Below, piece by piece: positions 34,407-43,583 of a stretch of 64,000 nt of DNA. Location of the stretch: the NCBI GenBank assembly GCA_016717345.1, contig JADKFR010000007.1, forward strand, positions 62,001 to 126,000. Direction: 5' to 3'. Positions within the stretch are counted from its first letter, which is position 1. Every line of letters begins with the position of its first letter. A program made the position numbers and the translations under genes. Below the pieces are notes generated by a model. That model worked only from the letters and a program-made list of their open reading frames with translations, ran no database searches and was not told where the DNA came from. Source of the DNA: Propionibacteriaceae bacterium. GTDB taxonomy: Bacteria; Actinomycetota; Actinomycetes; Propionibacteriales; Propionibacteriaceae.

Positions 34407-35924
34407 TTACTCGGCGATCGCCTCATCGTGGCCGACCGCGTAGTGCATGACCGCCTCCTCGGAGGCGTCCGCACGGTCGAGCACCTTCACGATCCGGCCC
34501 TCGCGCATCACCATGACCCGGTCGCTCATGCCGAGCACCTCCGGCAATTCGGAGGAGATCATGATGATCGCCACCCCCTGCTCGGCCAAGTCGGACATGA
34601 TCTGGTAGATCTCGGCCTTACTGCCCACGTCGATGCCGCGGGTCGGTTCGTCCAGGATGAATACCTTGATGCCGAGGCTCAGCCAGCGGGCCAGGATGAC
34701 CTTCTGCTGGTTGCCGCCGCTCATGTTGACCACCATGAACTCCGGTGAGGGCGTCTTGATCCGCAGGTCCTTGATCCACTTCTTGACCAGCGTCTGTTCG
34801 TCCTTGAGCTGCAGGACCCCGAACTTGGTGAGGCGCTGCAGCCCCGACACGGTGGTGTTGAAGTAGACCTGCAGTTTCAACAACAGACCCTGGCGCTTGC
34901 GGTCCTCGGTGACCAGGGCCACGCCCTGGTCGATCGCGTCCCGCGGCGACGTGGGGCGGTACGGCTTCCCGAGCAGCTTCATCTCGCCACCGGTGGGCTT
35001 GTCGGCGCCGAAGATGACCCTGACCGCCTCGGTGCGTCCCGAGCCGGTGATCCCGGCGAAGCCGATGATCTCCCCGGCCCGCAGCTCGAAACTGACGTCC
35101 TTGGCGAGATGGGCCTGGCCCAGATGCGACACCTCCAGCACGACCTCGCCGAGTTCCGCCTTGCGCTTCGGATAGACGTCGGCAAGGTCGCGGCCGATCA
35201 TCAGCTTCACCAGGTCGTCCATGTCGACATCGGAGACCTGCTTGGTGTCGACGTAGCGCCCGTCCTTGAGGACGGTGACCTCGTCGGCGAGTTCGAAGAT
35301 CTCCTTCAACCGGTGCGAGATGTAGATGATGCCGATGCCCGCGGCCTGCAGCCGACGCACGACGGCGAACAGGTTGTCGATGTCCCTCTCGCTGAGGACG
35401 GCGGAAGGCTCGTCCATGATCAGGATGCGGGTGTTGCGGTTCAACGCCTTGGCGATCTCGACCATCTGCTGCTGGGCCACCGACAGGCGACCGGTCATCG
35501 TGTCAACCGGAAGGCTGACGTCGAGGCTGTCCAGCAGTTCTCGGGACTTCGACCTGACCGTGGCCCAGTCGATCCGGCCGGCCTTCGTCGGCAGGTGCCC
35601 GAGGAAGATGTTCTCGGCGATGGTCATGTTGGGAGCAAGGTTGAACTCCTGGTAGATCGTGGAGATCCCCAGCCGTTCGGCATCCGCGGGTGCCTTGATG
35701 TCGGCCAGCTGCCCGTCGAAGAAGATCTCGCCTTCGTCACGCGTGTAGGCGCCGGACAGGATCTTGATCAGGGTCGACTTGCCGGCGCCGTTCTCGCCGA
35801 GCAGCGCATGCACCTGACCCTCACGGATCGTGAGGTTCACGCCCTCAAGCGCCTTCACCCCGGGGAACGACTTGCCGATCCCCTTCATCTCCAGCAGTAC
35901 CTTGCCGGGGGCCTTGGTGGTCAT
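34407..35924 (-). CDS. Sugar ABC transporter ATP-binding protein (RbsA/FrcA-like, double cassette)
   Basis: A 505-residue ATPase with two nucleotide-binding units. The first has GENGAGKSTLIKIL, the signature LSVAQQQMVEIAKAL and LIMDEPSAVLSERD; the second has the degenerate Walker A FAGITGSGRTEAVRV, the signature MSGGNQQKVILARWL and FILDEPTRGIDVG. This is the RbsA/MglA/XylG/FrcA form. GGGGTGAG five bases upstream supports the ATG at 35924; GTG codons at 35933 and 35945 are in frame, the latter overlapping the permease stop. It energises the permease encoded upstream. Confidence 0.9.
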   Translation of the reverse strand: MTTKAPGKVLLEMKGIGKSFPGVKALEGVNLTIREGQVHALLGENGAGKSTLIKILSGAYTRDEGEIFFDGQLADIKAPADAERLGISTIYQEFNLAPNMTIAENIFLGHLPTKAGRIDWATVRSKSRELLDSLDVSLPVDTMTGRLSVAQQQMVEIAKALNRNTRILIMDEPSAVLSERDIDNLFAVVRRLQAAGIGIIYISHRLKEIFELADEVTVLKDGRYVDTKQVSDVDMDDLVKLMIGRDLADVYPKRKAELGEVVLEVSHLGQAHLAKDVSFELRAGEIIGFAGITGSGRTEAVRVIFGADKPTGGEMKLLGKPYRPTSPRDAIDQGVALVTEDRKRQGLLLKLQVYFNTTVSGLQRLTKFGVLQLKDEQTLVKKWIKDLRIKTPSPEFMVVNMSGGNQQKVILARWLSLGIKVFILDEPTRGIDVGSKAEIYQIMSDLAEQGVAIIMISSELPEVLGMSDRVMVMREGRIVKVLDRADASEEAVMHYAVGHDEAIAE

Positions 35925-35941
35925 CTGGCTCACCCCTGCCG

Positions 35942-36925
35942 TCACTTGCGGTGGGTCAGCTGGTCGACAGAGACCGCCGCGATGACCAGGATGCCCGTGA
36001 TCAGCACCTGGTAGGTGGACTCGACGCCCATCAGCTGCAGGCCGTTACGGAACACGCCCACGATCAGCGCGCCGATCAGCGTCCCGACGATGCTGCCGCG
36101 GCCACCGAAGAGGCTGGTGCCGCCCAGCACGACGGCGGTGATGCTGTCGAGGTTGGAGGTCTGGCCGGCCTGCGGGTCGCCGACGCCGGTACGGGCCACC
36201 TGGAGCAGCGCCGCGATGCCGTAGGCGAGACCGGCGAAGGTGTAGACCCCGACCAGCACCCGATTCGTCTTGATACCGGCCAGCCGGGCGGCCTCCACGT
36301 TGTCACCGACGGCGTAGACGGAGCGTCCGGCTGCGGTGTACTTCAGGACGAACCACGTCACCGCGTACAGAAGGATCATCAGGATCGTGCCGTTGGCGAT
36401 CGCGGTGCCACCGATCTTGAAGGTGTCACCCAGGAAGGTCAGCTCCTTCGGCAGGCCGGTGATCGTCGAGGTGGTGTAGATGCGGGTCAACGCGTAGGCG
36501 ATGTTCATGGTGCCCAGCGTGACGATGAAGGCAGGCAGCCCGATCCCGGTGACCAGAGCACCGTTCAGCATGCCGAAGGCCATGGCGATCAGGATGCCGA
36601 CCAGGATGGACAGGAAGGGGTTGATGCCCTTCTGGGCCGCGAAGCTGGCGATCAAGACGCCCGCCAGGGCCATGACCATGCCGTTCGACAGGTCGATGCC
36701 GGTCGTGATGATGACCAGCGTCTGGCCGATGGCCAGCACACCGACCACCATCACCTGCTGCAGGATCAACGAGAAGTTGTCGCCGGACAGAAAGCGTGGG
36801 GTGGCGAACGCGAAGAAGATGCTGGCCAGCAACAGCGCTGCCACCGGGCCGAGGATGGGGGATGCGAGGACGATCTTCAGGAAACCTTGGCGCTTGTCCA
36901 GCGCCGTGCTCTGCACTGAGCTCAT
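35942..36925 (-). CDS. Sugar ABC transporter permease (RbsC/FrcC-like)
   Basis: A 327-residue permease with eight to ten hydrophobic segments. Family landmarks are GQTLVIITTGIDLSNGMVMALAG, PAFIVTLGTMNIAYALTRI, GRSVYAVGDNVEAARLAGI and TAVVLGGTSLFGGRGSIVGT, as in RbsC and FrcC. The start at 36925 gives MSSVQSTALDKR; the earlier frame to 36961 is unlikely. A strong stem-loop lies between it and the binding-protein gene and probably lowers permease expression relative to the binding protein. Confidence 0.9.
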   Translation of the reverse strand: MSSVQSTALDKRQGFLKIVLASPILGPVAALLLASIFFAFATPRFLSGDNFSLILQQVMVVGVLAIGQTLVIITTGIDLSNGMVMALAGVLIASFAAQKGINPFLSILVGILIAMAFGMLNGALVTGIGLPAFIVTLGTMNIAYALTRIYTTSTITGLPKELTFLGDTFKIGGTAIANGTILMILLYAVTWFVLKYTAAGRSVYAVGDNVEAARLAGIKTNRVLVGVYTFAGLAYGIAALLQVARTGVGDPQAGQTSNLDSITAVVLGGTSLFGGRGSIVGTLIGALIVGVFRNGLQLMGVESTYQVLITGILVIAAVSVDQLTHRK

Positions 36926-36950
36926 GGGTATGGCTGGCCTTTCTCGTACG

Positions 36951-36984
36951 GGTGACGGCAACCCCGAGCGGGGTTGCCGTCACC
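36951..36984 (-). terminator. Intercistronic stem-loop between binding protein and permease genes
   Basis: Perfect 15-bp stem GGTGACGGCAACCCC / GGGGTTGCCGTCACC with a GAGC loop. It lies 11 bases after the binding-protein stop on the minus strand and 26 bases before the permease start; likely a partial terminator or mRNA stabiliser. Confidence 0.75.
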
Positions 36985-36995
36985 TCGTGGCGGAG

Positions 36996-37718
36996 TTACT
37001 TGTTGCCCCAGCAGTTCGCCAGGCCGTAGGTGGAGTCCTTGCTGTCGACGCCGGCCTGGGCCTTGTCGGTGATCAGGGTCACGCCGGTGTCGGTGTAACC
37101 GGTCGGCTTGACGCCTTCCTTGGCGAACTTCACGATCGCCTCGACACCCATCGACGCCATCTTCAGCGGGTACTGCTGCGAGGTGGCGGCAATCTTGCCG
37201 TCAACGATCCCCTGCACACCCTGGCAGCCGCCGTCGACGGAGACGATGGTGACGTCCTTGTCCTTGCCCTGGTTCTTCAACGCGGTGTAGGCGCCGAAGG
37301 CTGCCGGCTCGTTGATGGTGTAGACGAGGTTGATGTTTGCGTTCTTGCTCAGGCAGTTCTCCATCGCGGTCTGGCCCTCGGTCTGGTCACCGTGGGTGTC
37401 CTGCGCGCAGACAACCTCTTTGGCCGTGGCCAGGTCGGTGGTGGTGCCGGTGAGGCCAGTCGCCAGTCCCATGCCCTGAAGGAAGCCGTTGTGGCGCTGC
37501 GCGCCCACGGTGATGCCAGGAGCCAGGTCGAGGGTGGCGATGATCGGTTCCTTGCCTGCCATCGCCTTGGCGGCCCACTGGCCGATCAGGGTGCCGGCCG
37601 CGAAGTTATCGGTGGCGAACAGGGCGTCGACCGCTTCCTGCGGATCGGTCGCGGTATCGAGGGCGATCACCACCTTGGCGGGCCCGGGCGGCTGGGGGCG
37701 GTTGCGCGGGGCGGGCAC
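36996..37718 (-). CDS. Sugar ABC transporter substrate-binding protein, 5' part missing
   Basis: About 230 residues resemble the C-terminal two thirds of a periplasmic binding protein of the RbsB/FrcB type: KVVIALDTATDPQEAVDALFATDNFAAGTLIGQWAAKAMAG, QRHNGFLQGMGLATGL, NANINLVYTINEPAAFGAYTAL, VDGGCQGVQGIVDGKIAATSQQYP. Family members have about 330-380 residues with a signal peptide; here the first 120 or so are absent. Homology stops near 37685 and gives way to very G/C-rich sequence with a 17-G run. The predicted start at 37718 is therefore not real. Either the gene is broken or, more likely, the assembly is wrong at this point. The intact gene would head the sugar import operon. Confidence 0.8.
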   Translation of the reverse strand: MPAPRNRPQPPGPAKVVIALDTATDPQEAVDALFATDNFAAGTLIGQWAAKAMAGKEPIIATLDLAPGITVGAQRHNGFLQGMGLATGLTGTTTDLATAKEVVCAQDTHGDQTEGQTAMENCLSKNANINLVYTINEPAAFGAYTALKNQGKDKDVTIVSVDGGCQGVQGIVDGKIAATSQQYPLKMASMGVEAIVKFAKEGVKPTGYTDTGVTLITDKAQAGVDSKDSTYGLANCWGNK

Positions 37719-37774
37719 GAGACCCGGCCCGGCCCCCGGGTGGGAGCCTCGGGGGGCGGGGGGGGGGGGGGGGG
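37685..37774. other. Suspect sequence with 17-base poly-G run
   Basis: Runs of G at 37751-37756 and 37758-37774 within a stretch of almost pure G/C that interrupts the binding-protein gene. Poly-G of this kind is a known artefact of two-colour Illumina reads. The remaining 37775-37982 holds no gene that I can support. Confidence 0.6.
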
Positions 37775-37994
37775 AGGAACTGGGTCCGGTAACGCAGCAA
37801 AGTCACGGAACCACTTTCGGAAAGGCACAACCCACCGGGCCTTGCCGCGGGCTGCCAGCCCGGCGTTCCAGGGGGTCGTCAGCCAACGGAGCCCGAGCAT
37901 GGCGGGCCCCGGGCGCGCGGGTCCCCTTACTGGCGCGGTCCCGGTCGCGCGGCCGCGCGGGGTCCCACTAGCGGGAAGCTCCTAGTCTGGGCAC

Positions 37995-39287
37995 ATGGGG
38001 ACCGCCACCGGTACCCCGTCGATGGCGAAACGCGCCGCCAGTTCGGCACTGATGGGGAGCGCGGTGGAGTACTACGACTTCACCCTGTTCGCGACCGCGT
38101 CGGCGCTGTTCCTGGGCCCGGTCTTCTTCGCGCCCTTGGGGACGGGCGCCGCCACCATGGCCGCGTTCCTCACCTTCGGGAGCGCGTTCGTCGCGCGTCC
38201 GCTGGGCGCCGTGCTGTTCGGTCACCTCGGCGACCGCGTCGGACGCCGCGCCGCCCTGATCTGGTCGGTCACCGTGATGGGCGCCTCGACGACCGCGATC
38301 GGACTGCTGCCCGGCTATGCCGCGATCGGCACGACGGCCCCGATCCTCCTGCTCGTCCTGCGCCTGCTGCAGGGCCTGTCAGCCGGCGGGGAACAGGCCG
38401 GCTCCAACGCCTTGTCACTGGAGCACGCCCCGGCCACCGAACGGAATCGCTACGCCGCCTGGACGATGCAGGGCACCTCGCTCGGCACCCTGCTCGGCAA
38501 GCTCGCGTTCCTGTTCGTGGTGTGGCTCCCCCAGCCGACGCTGCTGGCCTGGGGTTGGCGGCTGCCGTTCCTGGTCGCCGGCCCCCTGATGCTGGTCGCC
38601 CTGGTCATCCGCCGTTCGGTCATCGAACCTCCGGTCTTCACCGACCTCGCCGCGTCCGGTGGACTGGTCAGGGCACCGGTGACCCGGGTGCTGTCCCGCC
38701 ACGGACGGCAGGTGCTGGCGGTGGCCGTGGGCACCCTGTTCGCCGTCGGTGGCGCCGCCCTCAACGTCTACGGCTTGAGCTTCGCCACCAGCCGCGGCAC
38801 TTCGGCCGGCTCCTATCTGGCCATGATCTCGGTGGTCACCGCGCTCGGACTGGTGCTGCAACCGCTGTGGGCGCGGCTGTCCGACCGGGTCGGACGGCGT
38901 CCGGTGTTCATCGGCTCCTGCCTGGCGGCGGCCGTCCTCTACTTCGCCTACCTGCCCGCACTGGGCTCGGGGAACCTGCTGCTGGTCGGGCTGGGCTCGG
39001 CGGCCATGATGACGGCCTGGACTGCGGCGAACGCCACCAGTGCCGCCTGGTTCGCCGAACTCTTCCCGACCGAGGTGCGCTACTCGGGGGCGGCCCTGGG
39101 CGGCCAGGCCGGCATGATCGTGGTCGGCTTCGCGCCGGCGATCATGACCTCCCTGGAACCGGCGGGCTGGCTGGCGGTGGCCGGCTTCGGGGCCGGTTGC
39201 CTGCTGCTGGCCGCCACCGCCGCCTGGCTGACGGCCGAGACCTACACCCGTCCACTCACCCCGGCCGGGTCTCGGAACGGTCGATAA
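37995..39287 (+). CDS. MFS transporter, metabolite:H+ symporter (MHS) type
   Basis: A 430-residue carrier of the ShiA/ProP/KgtP branch. It begins with MAKRAASSALMGSAVEYYDFTLFATASALF, the family opening, followed by FLTFGSAFVARPLGAVLFGHLGDRVGRRAAL, RLLQGLSAGGEQAGSNAL and WARLSDRVGRRPVF. About twelve hydrophobic segments. Such carriers take up small organic acids or osmolytes with protons; the substrate is not clear. TAGTCT lies six bases before the ATG, so the transcript may be leaderless. Its 3' end overlaps the end of the convergent hydrogenase gene by 46 bases. Confidence 0.88.
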   Translation: MGTATGTPSMAKRAASSALMGSAVEYYDFTLFATASALFLGPVFFAPLGTGAATMAAFLTFGSAFVARPLGAVLFGHLGDRVGRRAALIWSVTVMGASTTAIGLLPGYAAIGTTAPILLLVLRLLQGLSAGGEQAGSNALSLEHAPATERNRYAAWTMQGTSLGTLLGKLAFLFVVWLPQPTLLAWGWRLPFLVAGPLMLVALVIRRSVIEPPVFTDLAASGGLVRAPVTRVLSRHGRQVLAVAVGTLFAVGGAALNVYGLSFATSRGTSAGSYLAMISVVTALGLVLQPLWARLSDRVGRRPVFIGSCLAAAVLYFAYLPALGSGNLLLVGLGSAAMMTAWTAANATSAAWFAELFPTEVRYSGAALGGQAGMIVVGFAPAIMTSLEPAGWLAVAGFGAGCLLLAATAAWLTAETYTRPLTPAGSRNGR

Positions 39288-42200
39288 CTGGTGTGCAGCA
39301 GCCGGTGGGCCTCCTCGGAGTTGGGCTCGCCGTAGAACTCCTGGTACAGCCGGATCACGTCCGGGTTGTCCTGAGACTTGCGGTACTCGCTGGTCCGGTC
39401 GATCTGGACGAGCACCTTCTGCCGCGCCGCCAACTCCCCCGCCCTCACCGCTTCCGGAACACCCGCGCCACCGATGCACCCGCCCGGGCAGGCCATGATC
39501 TCGACCAGGTCGTAGCCGACGTCCTCCCCCGCGAGCAGCCTCTTGACCAGCGGTTCTGCGTTGTTCAGTCCAGAGATCACCGCGAGCCGCACCGCGAGGT
39601 CACCCACGGTGATGGTGGCTTCCTTCAATCCCTGGAAGCCCCGGACCTCGTGGTACTCCAGCTGCTCAACCGGGCGTTCGCCGGTCAGTTGCTGGACCGC
39701 CATCCGAAGGGAGGCCTCGGCCACGCCACCGGAGGCGCCGAACAGCACGCCCGCACCCGTCACCCGCTGGTACGGCTCGTCGAAGCCGGACGGAGTCACC
39801 TCGCTCGGGTCGAGTCGCACCATGTCGACCATCTCCAGGAATTCGGTGGCGGTCAGCACCGCATCCACGTCCCTGATCCCGCCGGGAGCGAACTCGGGAC
39901 GCGCAGCCTCGAACTTCTTCGCCAGGCAGGGCATGATCGAGACCACGTACAGGTCGTCCAGGCTCACCCCGTACGTGCGCGCGAAGTGACTCTTCACCGT
40001 CGCGCCCATCATCTGCTGCGGCGACTTGCAGGTGGACAGGTGCGGGATCAGGCCGGGATAGCGCCGCTCGACCAGGTTCACCCACCCCGGGCAACAGGAG
40101 GTGAAGTGGGGCAGCACGCCGCCAGTGGTGACCCGGTTCAGGAACTCCGTGGCCTCCTCGAGGATCGTCAGGTCCGCGGCGAAGGAGACATCGAAGATCT
40201 TGTCGAAGCCGATGGCCCGCATCAGGCCCGCGGTGAACGCGGTGGACTCCTCGGCGGGGATCCCGTAGCGGGAAGCGATCACCGTGCGCGGCGCCGGGGC
40301 GACGAAGCCGACCACCAGTTTGGTGGGGTCATGGAGCGCCGCGAAAACCTCCGGACGTTCGCGGATGTAGTCCAGGGCACCGGTCGGGCAGGACGTGACG
40401 CACTGCCCGCACGAAATGCAGTCGGTCTCGATCAACGGCCGTCCGTCGTGGGTGCCGACCGTCAGTTGGCCATGCCTGAACTGGTAGGCCAGCACGGCCG
40501 GGCCCTCGATCTCGGCGCAGGCCGCCACGCAGCGTCCACACGAGATGCACTTGTTGTGGTCGCGGACGATGAACGGGTGATCCCGGACGATCGGCAGGTA
40601 GGGCCGCTCATGCAGGGGCTGGACGAACGACACCCCCTCGGCGGTCGCCACCTGCCGCAGGCTGCACACGAACCGGGCCTTGCAGCCGCAGCGCAGGCAG
40701 CGGGCCGCCTCGGCCCGGGCCTCCGCCTCGGTGTAGCCGAGCTCGACCTGGGCGAACCCAGCGGTGCGGGGCAGCGGCTCCAGGGCGGGCATCGGGTGCC
40801 TCACCAGCTTGGGGAGTTGCTCGAATTCGTGACGCGGCAGGTCCTCCAGAGAGCCACGGCTGCAGTTGTAGGTCGCCGGCTCGGCCCTGACATAGCCCTT
40901 GGTGACGAACTGGTCCATGGCCCAGGCGGCTTGGCGTCCGGCTGCCACGGCCTGGATCACCGTCGCGGGGCCGGTCACGCAGTCACCGCCGGCGAAGATC
41001 TTGGGCTCGGAGGTCTGCATGGTCGCGCCGTCGATGCCGAGGTCGCCCCACTTGTTGAGCTGCACCGGCAGGTCGTTGTAGAGGAATTGGGCGTTGGTGC
41101 TCTGGCCCACCGCACCGATCACGAGCGACGCGGACAGTTCGAAGTCGCTGCCCTCGATCGGGATCGGACGGCGCCGCCCGGAACGATCCGGCTCGCCGAG
41201 CTCCATCCGCAGGCAGCGCAGCTTCACGCCACCCTCCGGCTCGGCGACGATGGCGCTCGGGACGGCCAGGAAGCGCAACTGGACGCCTTCGGCGGCCGCG
41301 TCGGCGACCTCGTGCGGCTCGGCGGGCATCTCGTCCCGAGTCCGCCGGTAGAGCAGGATCACCTGGCCCGCTCCGCGGCGCAGCGCCGTGCGTGCGCAGT
41401 CGATGGCTGTGTTGCCGCCACCGACGACCACCACGGTGTCACCCGGCTCCGGGTCGGTGCCCTTCACCACGTGCTCGAGGTAGCGGATGCCGGTCAAGAC
41501 TCCTTCGGCGTTCTCGCCTTCCAGGTGCAGCGGGGTGGGGGTCCACGAGCCGATGGCCAGGTAGACCGCGTCGAAGTCGCGCTGCAGGTCCTCCAGCCGC
41601 AGGTGGGTCCCCAACGACTTTGAGCACATGATCCGCACGCCCATCGACTCGATGATGCCGATCTCGGCGTCCAGGGTGGCCTTCGGCAGCCGGTACTCCG
41701 GGATCCCGTAGCGCAACATGCCGCCGGGCAGCGGCTGGCGTTCGAACACCGTCACCTCGTGGCCGGCCAGGGCCGCGTAGAACGCCGCGGTGAGACCGGA
41801 CGGGCCGGCACCGACGACGGCCAGGCGCTTGCCGGTGGCCTCTCCCACCGTGGGGATCCACGGCTGCTCGCGGGACAGGTCCCAGTCGGCGGCGAACCGC
41901 TTCACGTTGTTGATCCCCACCGGCTCGTCCACCAGATTGCGACGGCACTCACCCTCGCAGGGATGCGGGCAGACCCGTCCACACACGGAGGGGAAGGGGT
42001 TACGGTCCTTGATGACCCGGACGGCCGCCTCGAAGTTCCCGTCGGTCACCAGGGCCAGATAGCGCTGGATGTCGATGTGCGCCGGGCAGCGCTGCTGGCA
42101 AGGCGGCTCGCAGTCGGCGTTGTGGTCGCACAGCAATTGCCCCACCCGCAAGCGGCGATAGGCATCAACGCTGGCTGAGTGGGTGTGGATCTCCATGCCG

Positions 42201-42427
42201 GGAAGGACGGGCGTGACGCACGCCTTCACCTCGCGGCGTTCGCTGCCGACCTCCACGACGCACATGCCGCAGTTGCCGTTGGCGCGTTCCAGGCGCTGGT
42301 CGTGGCACAACGAGGGGACCGGGATGCCGATGTGTTTCAAGGCCGTGAGGATCGTCAGGCCGGCATTGACCACCACCTCTCGGCCATCGACGGTGACGGT
42401 GCACTGAGAATTGAGGAAGTCGTCCAT
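39242..42427 (-). CDS. [FeFe]-hydrogenase fused to a GltD-like NAD(P)H oxidoreductase
   Basis: A 1,061-residue iron-sulfur flavoenzyme. In order: a [2Fe-2S] plant-type ferredoxin domain (about 1-90, SLCHDQRL...NGNCGMC), a GltD-type N-terminal cysteine cluster (CEPPCQQRCP, CGRVCPHPCEGECRR), the two FAD/NAD(P) folds of a glutamate-synthase small subunit (AVVGAGPSGLTAAFYAAL, VVVVGGGNTAIDCARTAL, up to about 560), two [4Fe-4S] motifs (CISCGRCVAAC, CISCGQCVTSC, about 627-680), and the H-cluster domain with L1 TSCCPGW, L2 MPCLAKKFE and L3 ACPGGCIGGAG. All H-cluster cysteines are present. It fits the glutamate-synthase-linked (group A2) class and should couple NAD(P)H and H2. GGAAAG supports the ATG at 42427. 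No maturase genes are in the window. Confidence 0.9.
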   Translation of the reverse strand: MDDFLNSQCTVTVDGREVVVNAGLTILTALKHIGIPVPSLCHDQRLERANGNCGMCVVEVGSERREVKACVTPVLPGMEIHTHSASVDAYRRLRVGQLLCDHNADCEPPCQQRCPAHIDIQRYLALVTDGNFEAAVRVIKDRNPFPSVCGRVCPHPCEGECRRNLVDEPVGINNVKRFAADWDLSREQPWIPTVGEATGKRLAVVGAGPSGLTAAFYAALAGHEVTVFERQPLPGGMLRYGIPEYRLPKATLDAEIGIIESMGVRIMCSKSLGTHLRLEDLQRDFDAVYLAIGSWTPTPLHLEGENAEGVLTGIRYLEHVVKGTDPEPGDTVVVVGGGNTAIDCARTALRRGAGQVILLYRRTRDEMPAEPHEVADAAAEGVQLRFLAVPSAIVAEPEGGVKLRCLRMELGEPDRSGRRRPIPIEGSDFELSASLVIGAVGQSTNAQFLYNDLPVQLNKWGDLGIDGATMQTSEPKIFAGGDCVTGPATVIQAVAAGRQAAWAMDQFVTKGYVRAEPATYNCSRGSLEDLPRHEFEQLPKLVRHPMPALEPLPRTAGFAQVELGYTEAEARAEAARCLRCGCKARFVCSLRQVATAEGVSFVQPLHERPYLPIVRDHPFIVRDHNKCISCGRCVAACAEIEGPAVLAYQFRHGQLTVGTHDGRPLIETDCISCGQCVTSCPTGALDYIRERPEVFAALHDPTKLVVGFVAPAPRTVIASRYGIPAEESTAFTAGLMRAIGFDKIFDVSFAADLTILEEATEFLNRVTTGGVLPHFTSCCPGWVNLVERRYPGLIPHLSTCKSPQQMMGATVKSHFARTYGVSLDDLYVVSIMPCLAKKFEAARPEFAPGGIRDVDAVLTATEFLEMVDMVRLDPSEVTPSGFDEPYQRVTGAGVLFGASGGVAEASLRMAVQQLTGERPVEQLEYHEVRGFQGLKEATITVGDLAVRLAVISGLNNAEPLVKRLLAGEDVGYDLVEIMACPGGCIGGAGVPEAVRAGELAARQKVLVQIDRTSEYRKSQDNPDVIRLYQEFYGEPNSEEAHRLLHTSYRPFRDPAGVSGRV

Positions 42428-42575
42428 GGCCGTCTTTCCGGAAGATCCGACGGCGACCGTCGCCCGCGCTCCGGGCGCCCTGGTGAAACCATGTTTCCAC
42501 TGTGCGTCCCGACGGGGCGGGGAACCCCTCCGCGTGCACATGCTCCCGATTTCTCGCCACGCGGAGAGAGAATGC

Positions 42576-43583
42576 TCAGCTTCGGACGAGCCCGGGGGCC
42601 AGGCCGGCGATGACCTCCGGGGTGGGACGGCGGCCCGACATCACCGCGGCCGCCGTAGCCGCGGCCAACCGTCCGGACGCCTCCGGGCCCAGCCCCTCGG
42701 CGAGGCCGCACAGCAGGCCGGCGGTCGCCGCATCCCCGGCCCCGGTGGAGGTCACCAGGTGCGTGGCGATCGACGGCAGGGTCAGGGCCGCGTCGGCCCA
42801 GGACGGACCGAGGGCCGCCAGGACCCGCCCGCCGGAGGCCAGGCGGGCTGCCGGCGCCGCACGCAGGGCGAGGCCGTGTTCCCCGGCCGTCACCATCGCG
42901 ACCGCCGCGCCGGCAGCGATCAGGTCGCGGCACAGGGCGTCCGCGAGGTCGAGCGAGCCGGGCTGCTCGATGCCGAGCATGGATCTGAGGTCGTCCACGC
43001 TCGGGCTGGCGACGTCCGTCACGGCCATCATGACGCCCAGCAGCCCGGGCCAGTCCAGCGTCCCCAGCCACGACTCGGGATCCACGAAGGCGAAGTCCAG
43101 CGAGGTGGTCATCCCGGCGGCCCGGGCCCGCTCGAACAAGCTCAGCAACGGTGCCCCGCCGTCGGCCAGCACCGCCGGAATCAGCGGCGGGTACCCCAGG
43201 TGCAGCAGGTCGCCCACCAGTTCGGCGTTGTCGAACTGCGCGTTCGCTCCCACGTGGTTCCACAACGTCCGGTCCGCGCCGCCGGGCTCCAGGACGATGG
43301 TGTAGGAGGTCGCCACGCCGGGCAGTGCTGTCAGCCGCGCAGACACCTGCCCACCTGCCTGCAGCAGCTTGACAGCCAACTCGCCCAGAGGATCGTCGCC
43401 GATCATGGCCTGCAACTCGACGTCGGCTCCCAGATCGCGCAACGCCAGGCCGGTATTCGCCACGCACCCGCCGAGGCGGATGTCCAGCGGACCGATGTCG
43501 AACAGCTTGCCCGGTTCGACGCGCGCACTGCTCAACCGGGGAACCAGATCGACACAGAACTGGCCCGCAACACTGATCAACAC
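42576..43583 (-). CDS. PfkB-family carbohydrate kinase
   Basis: A 335-residue sugar kinase. It opens with ISVAGQFCVDLVPRL and a GGCVANTGLALRDLGADV segment, the N-terminal PfkB motif, and carries STGAGDAATAGLLCGL with the catalytic aspartate. Substrate is unknown; the family phosphorylates ribose, fructose, ketodeoxygluconate and nucleosides. It starts with GTG at 43583 and is transcribed away from the opp operon; the 165-base gap between them must hold both promoters. There is a 148-base gap to the hydrogenase gene downstream, so joint transcription is possible but not suggested by function. Confidence 0.88.
   Translation of the reverse strand: MLISVAGQFCVDLVPRLSSARVEPGKLFDIGPLDIRLGGCVANTGLALRDLGADVELQAMIGDDPLGELAVKLLQAGGQVSARLTALPGVATSYTIVLEPGGADRTLWNHVGANAQFDNAELVGDLLHLGYPPLIPAVLADGGAPLLSLFERARAAGMTTSLDFAFVDPESWLGTLDWPGLLGVMMAVTDVASPSVDDLRSMLGIEQPGSLDLADALCRDLIAAGAAVAMVTAGEHGLALRAAPAARLASGGRVLAALGPSWADAALTLPSIATHLVTSTGAGDAATAGLLCGLAEGLGPEASGRLAAATAAAVMSGRRPTPEVIAGLAPGLVRS

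Noticed and set aside
37667..37900. Small proline-rich open frames around the poly-G run
   Set aside because: They arise from G/C-only sequence that is itself doubtful.
38522..41623. A 1,033-codon open frame on the plus strand across the MFS and hydrogenase genes
   Set aside because: It is a shadow: the product is low-complexity, rich in G, R, H and Q, and runs antisense to the clear hydrogenase. High G+C makes such long open frames common here.
42428..42575. Possible Rex or FNR-type site before the hydrogenase gene (GTGGAAACATGGTTTCACC)
   Set aside because: The symmetry is imperfect and it fits neither consensus well.
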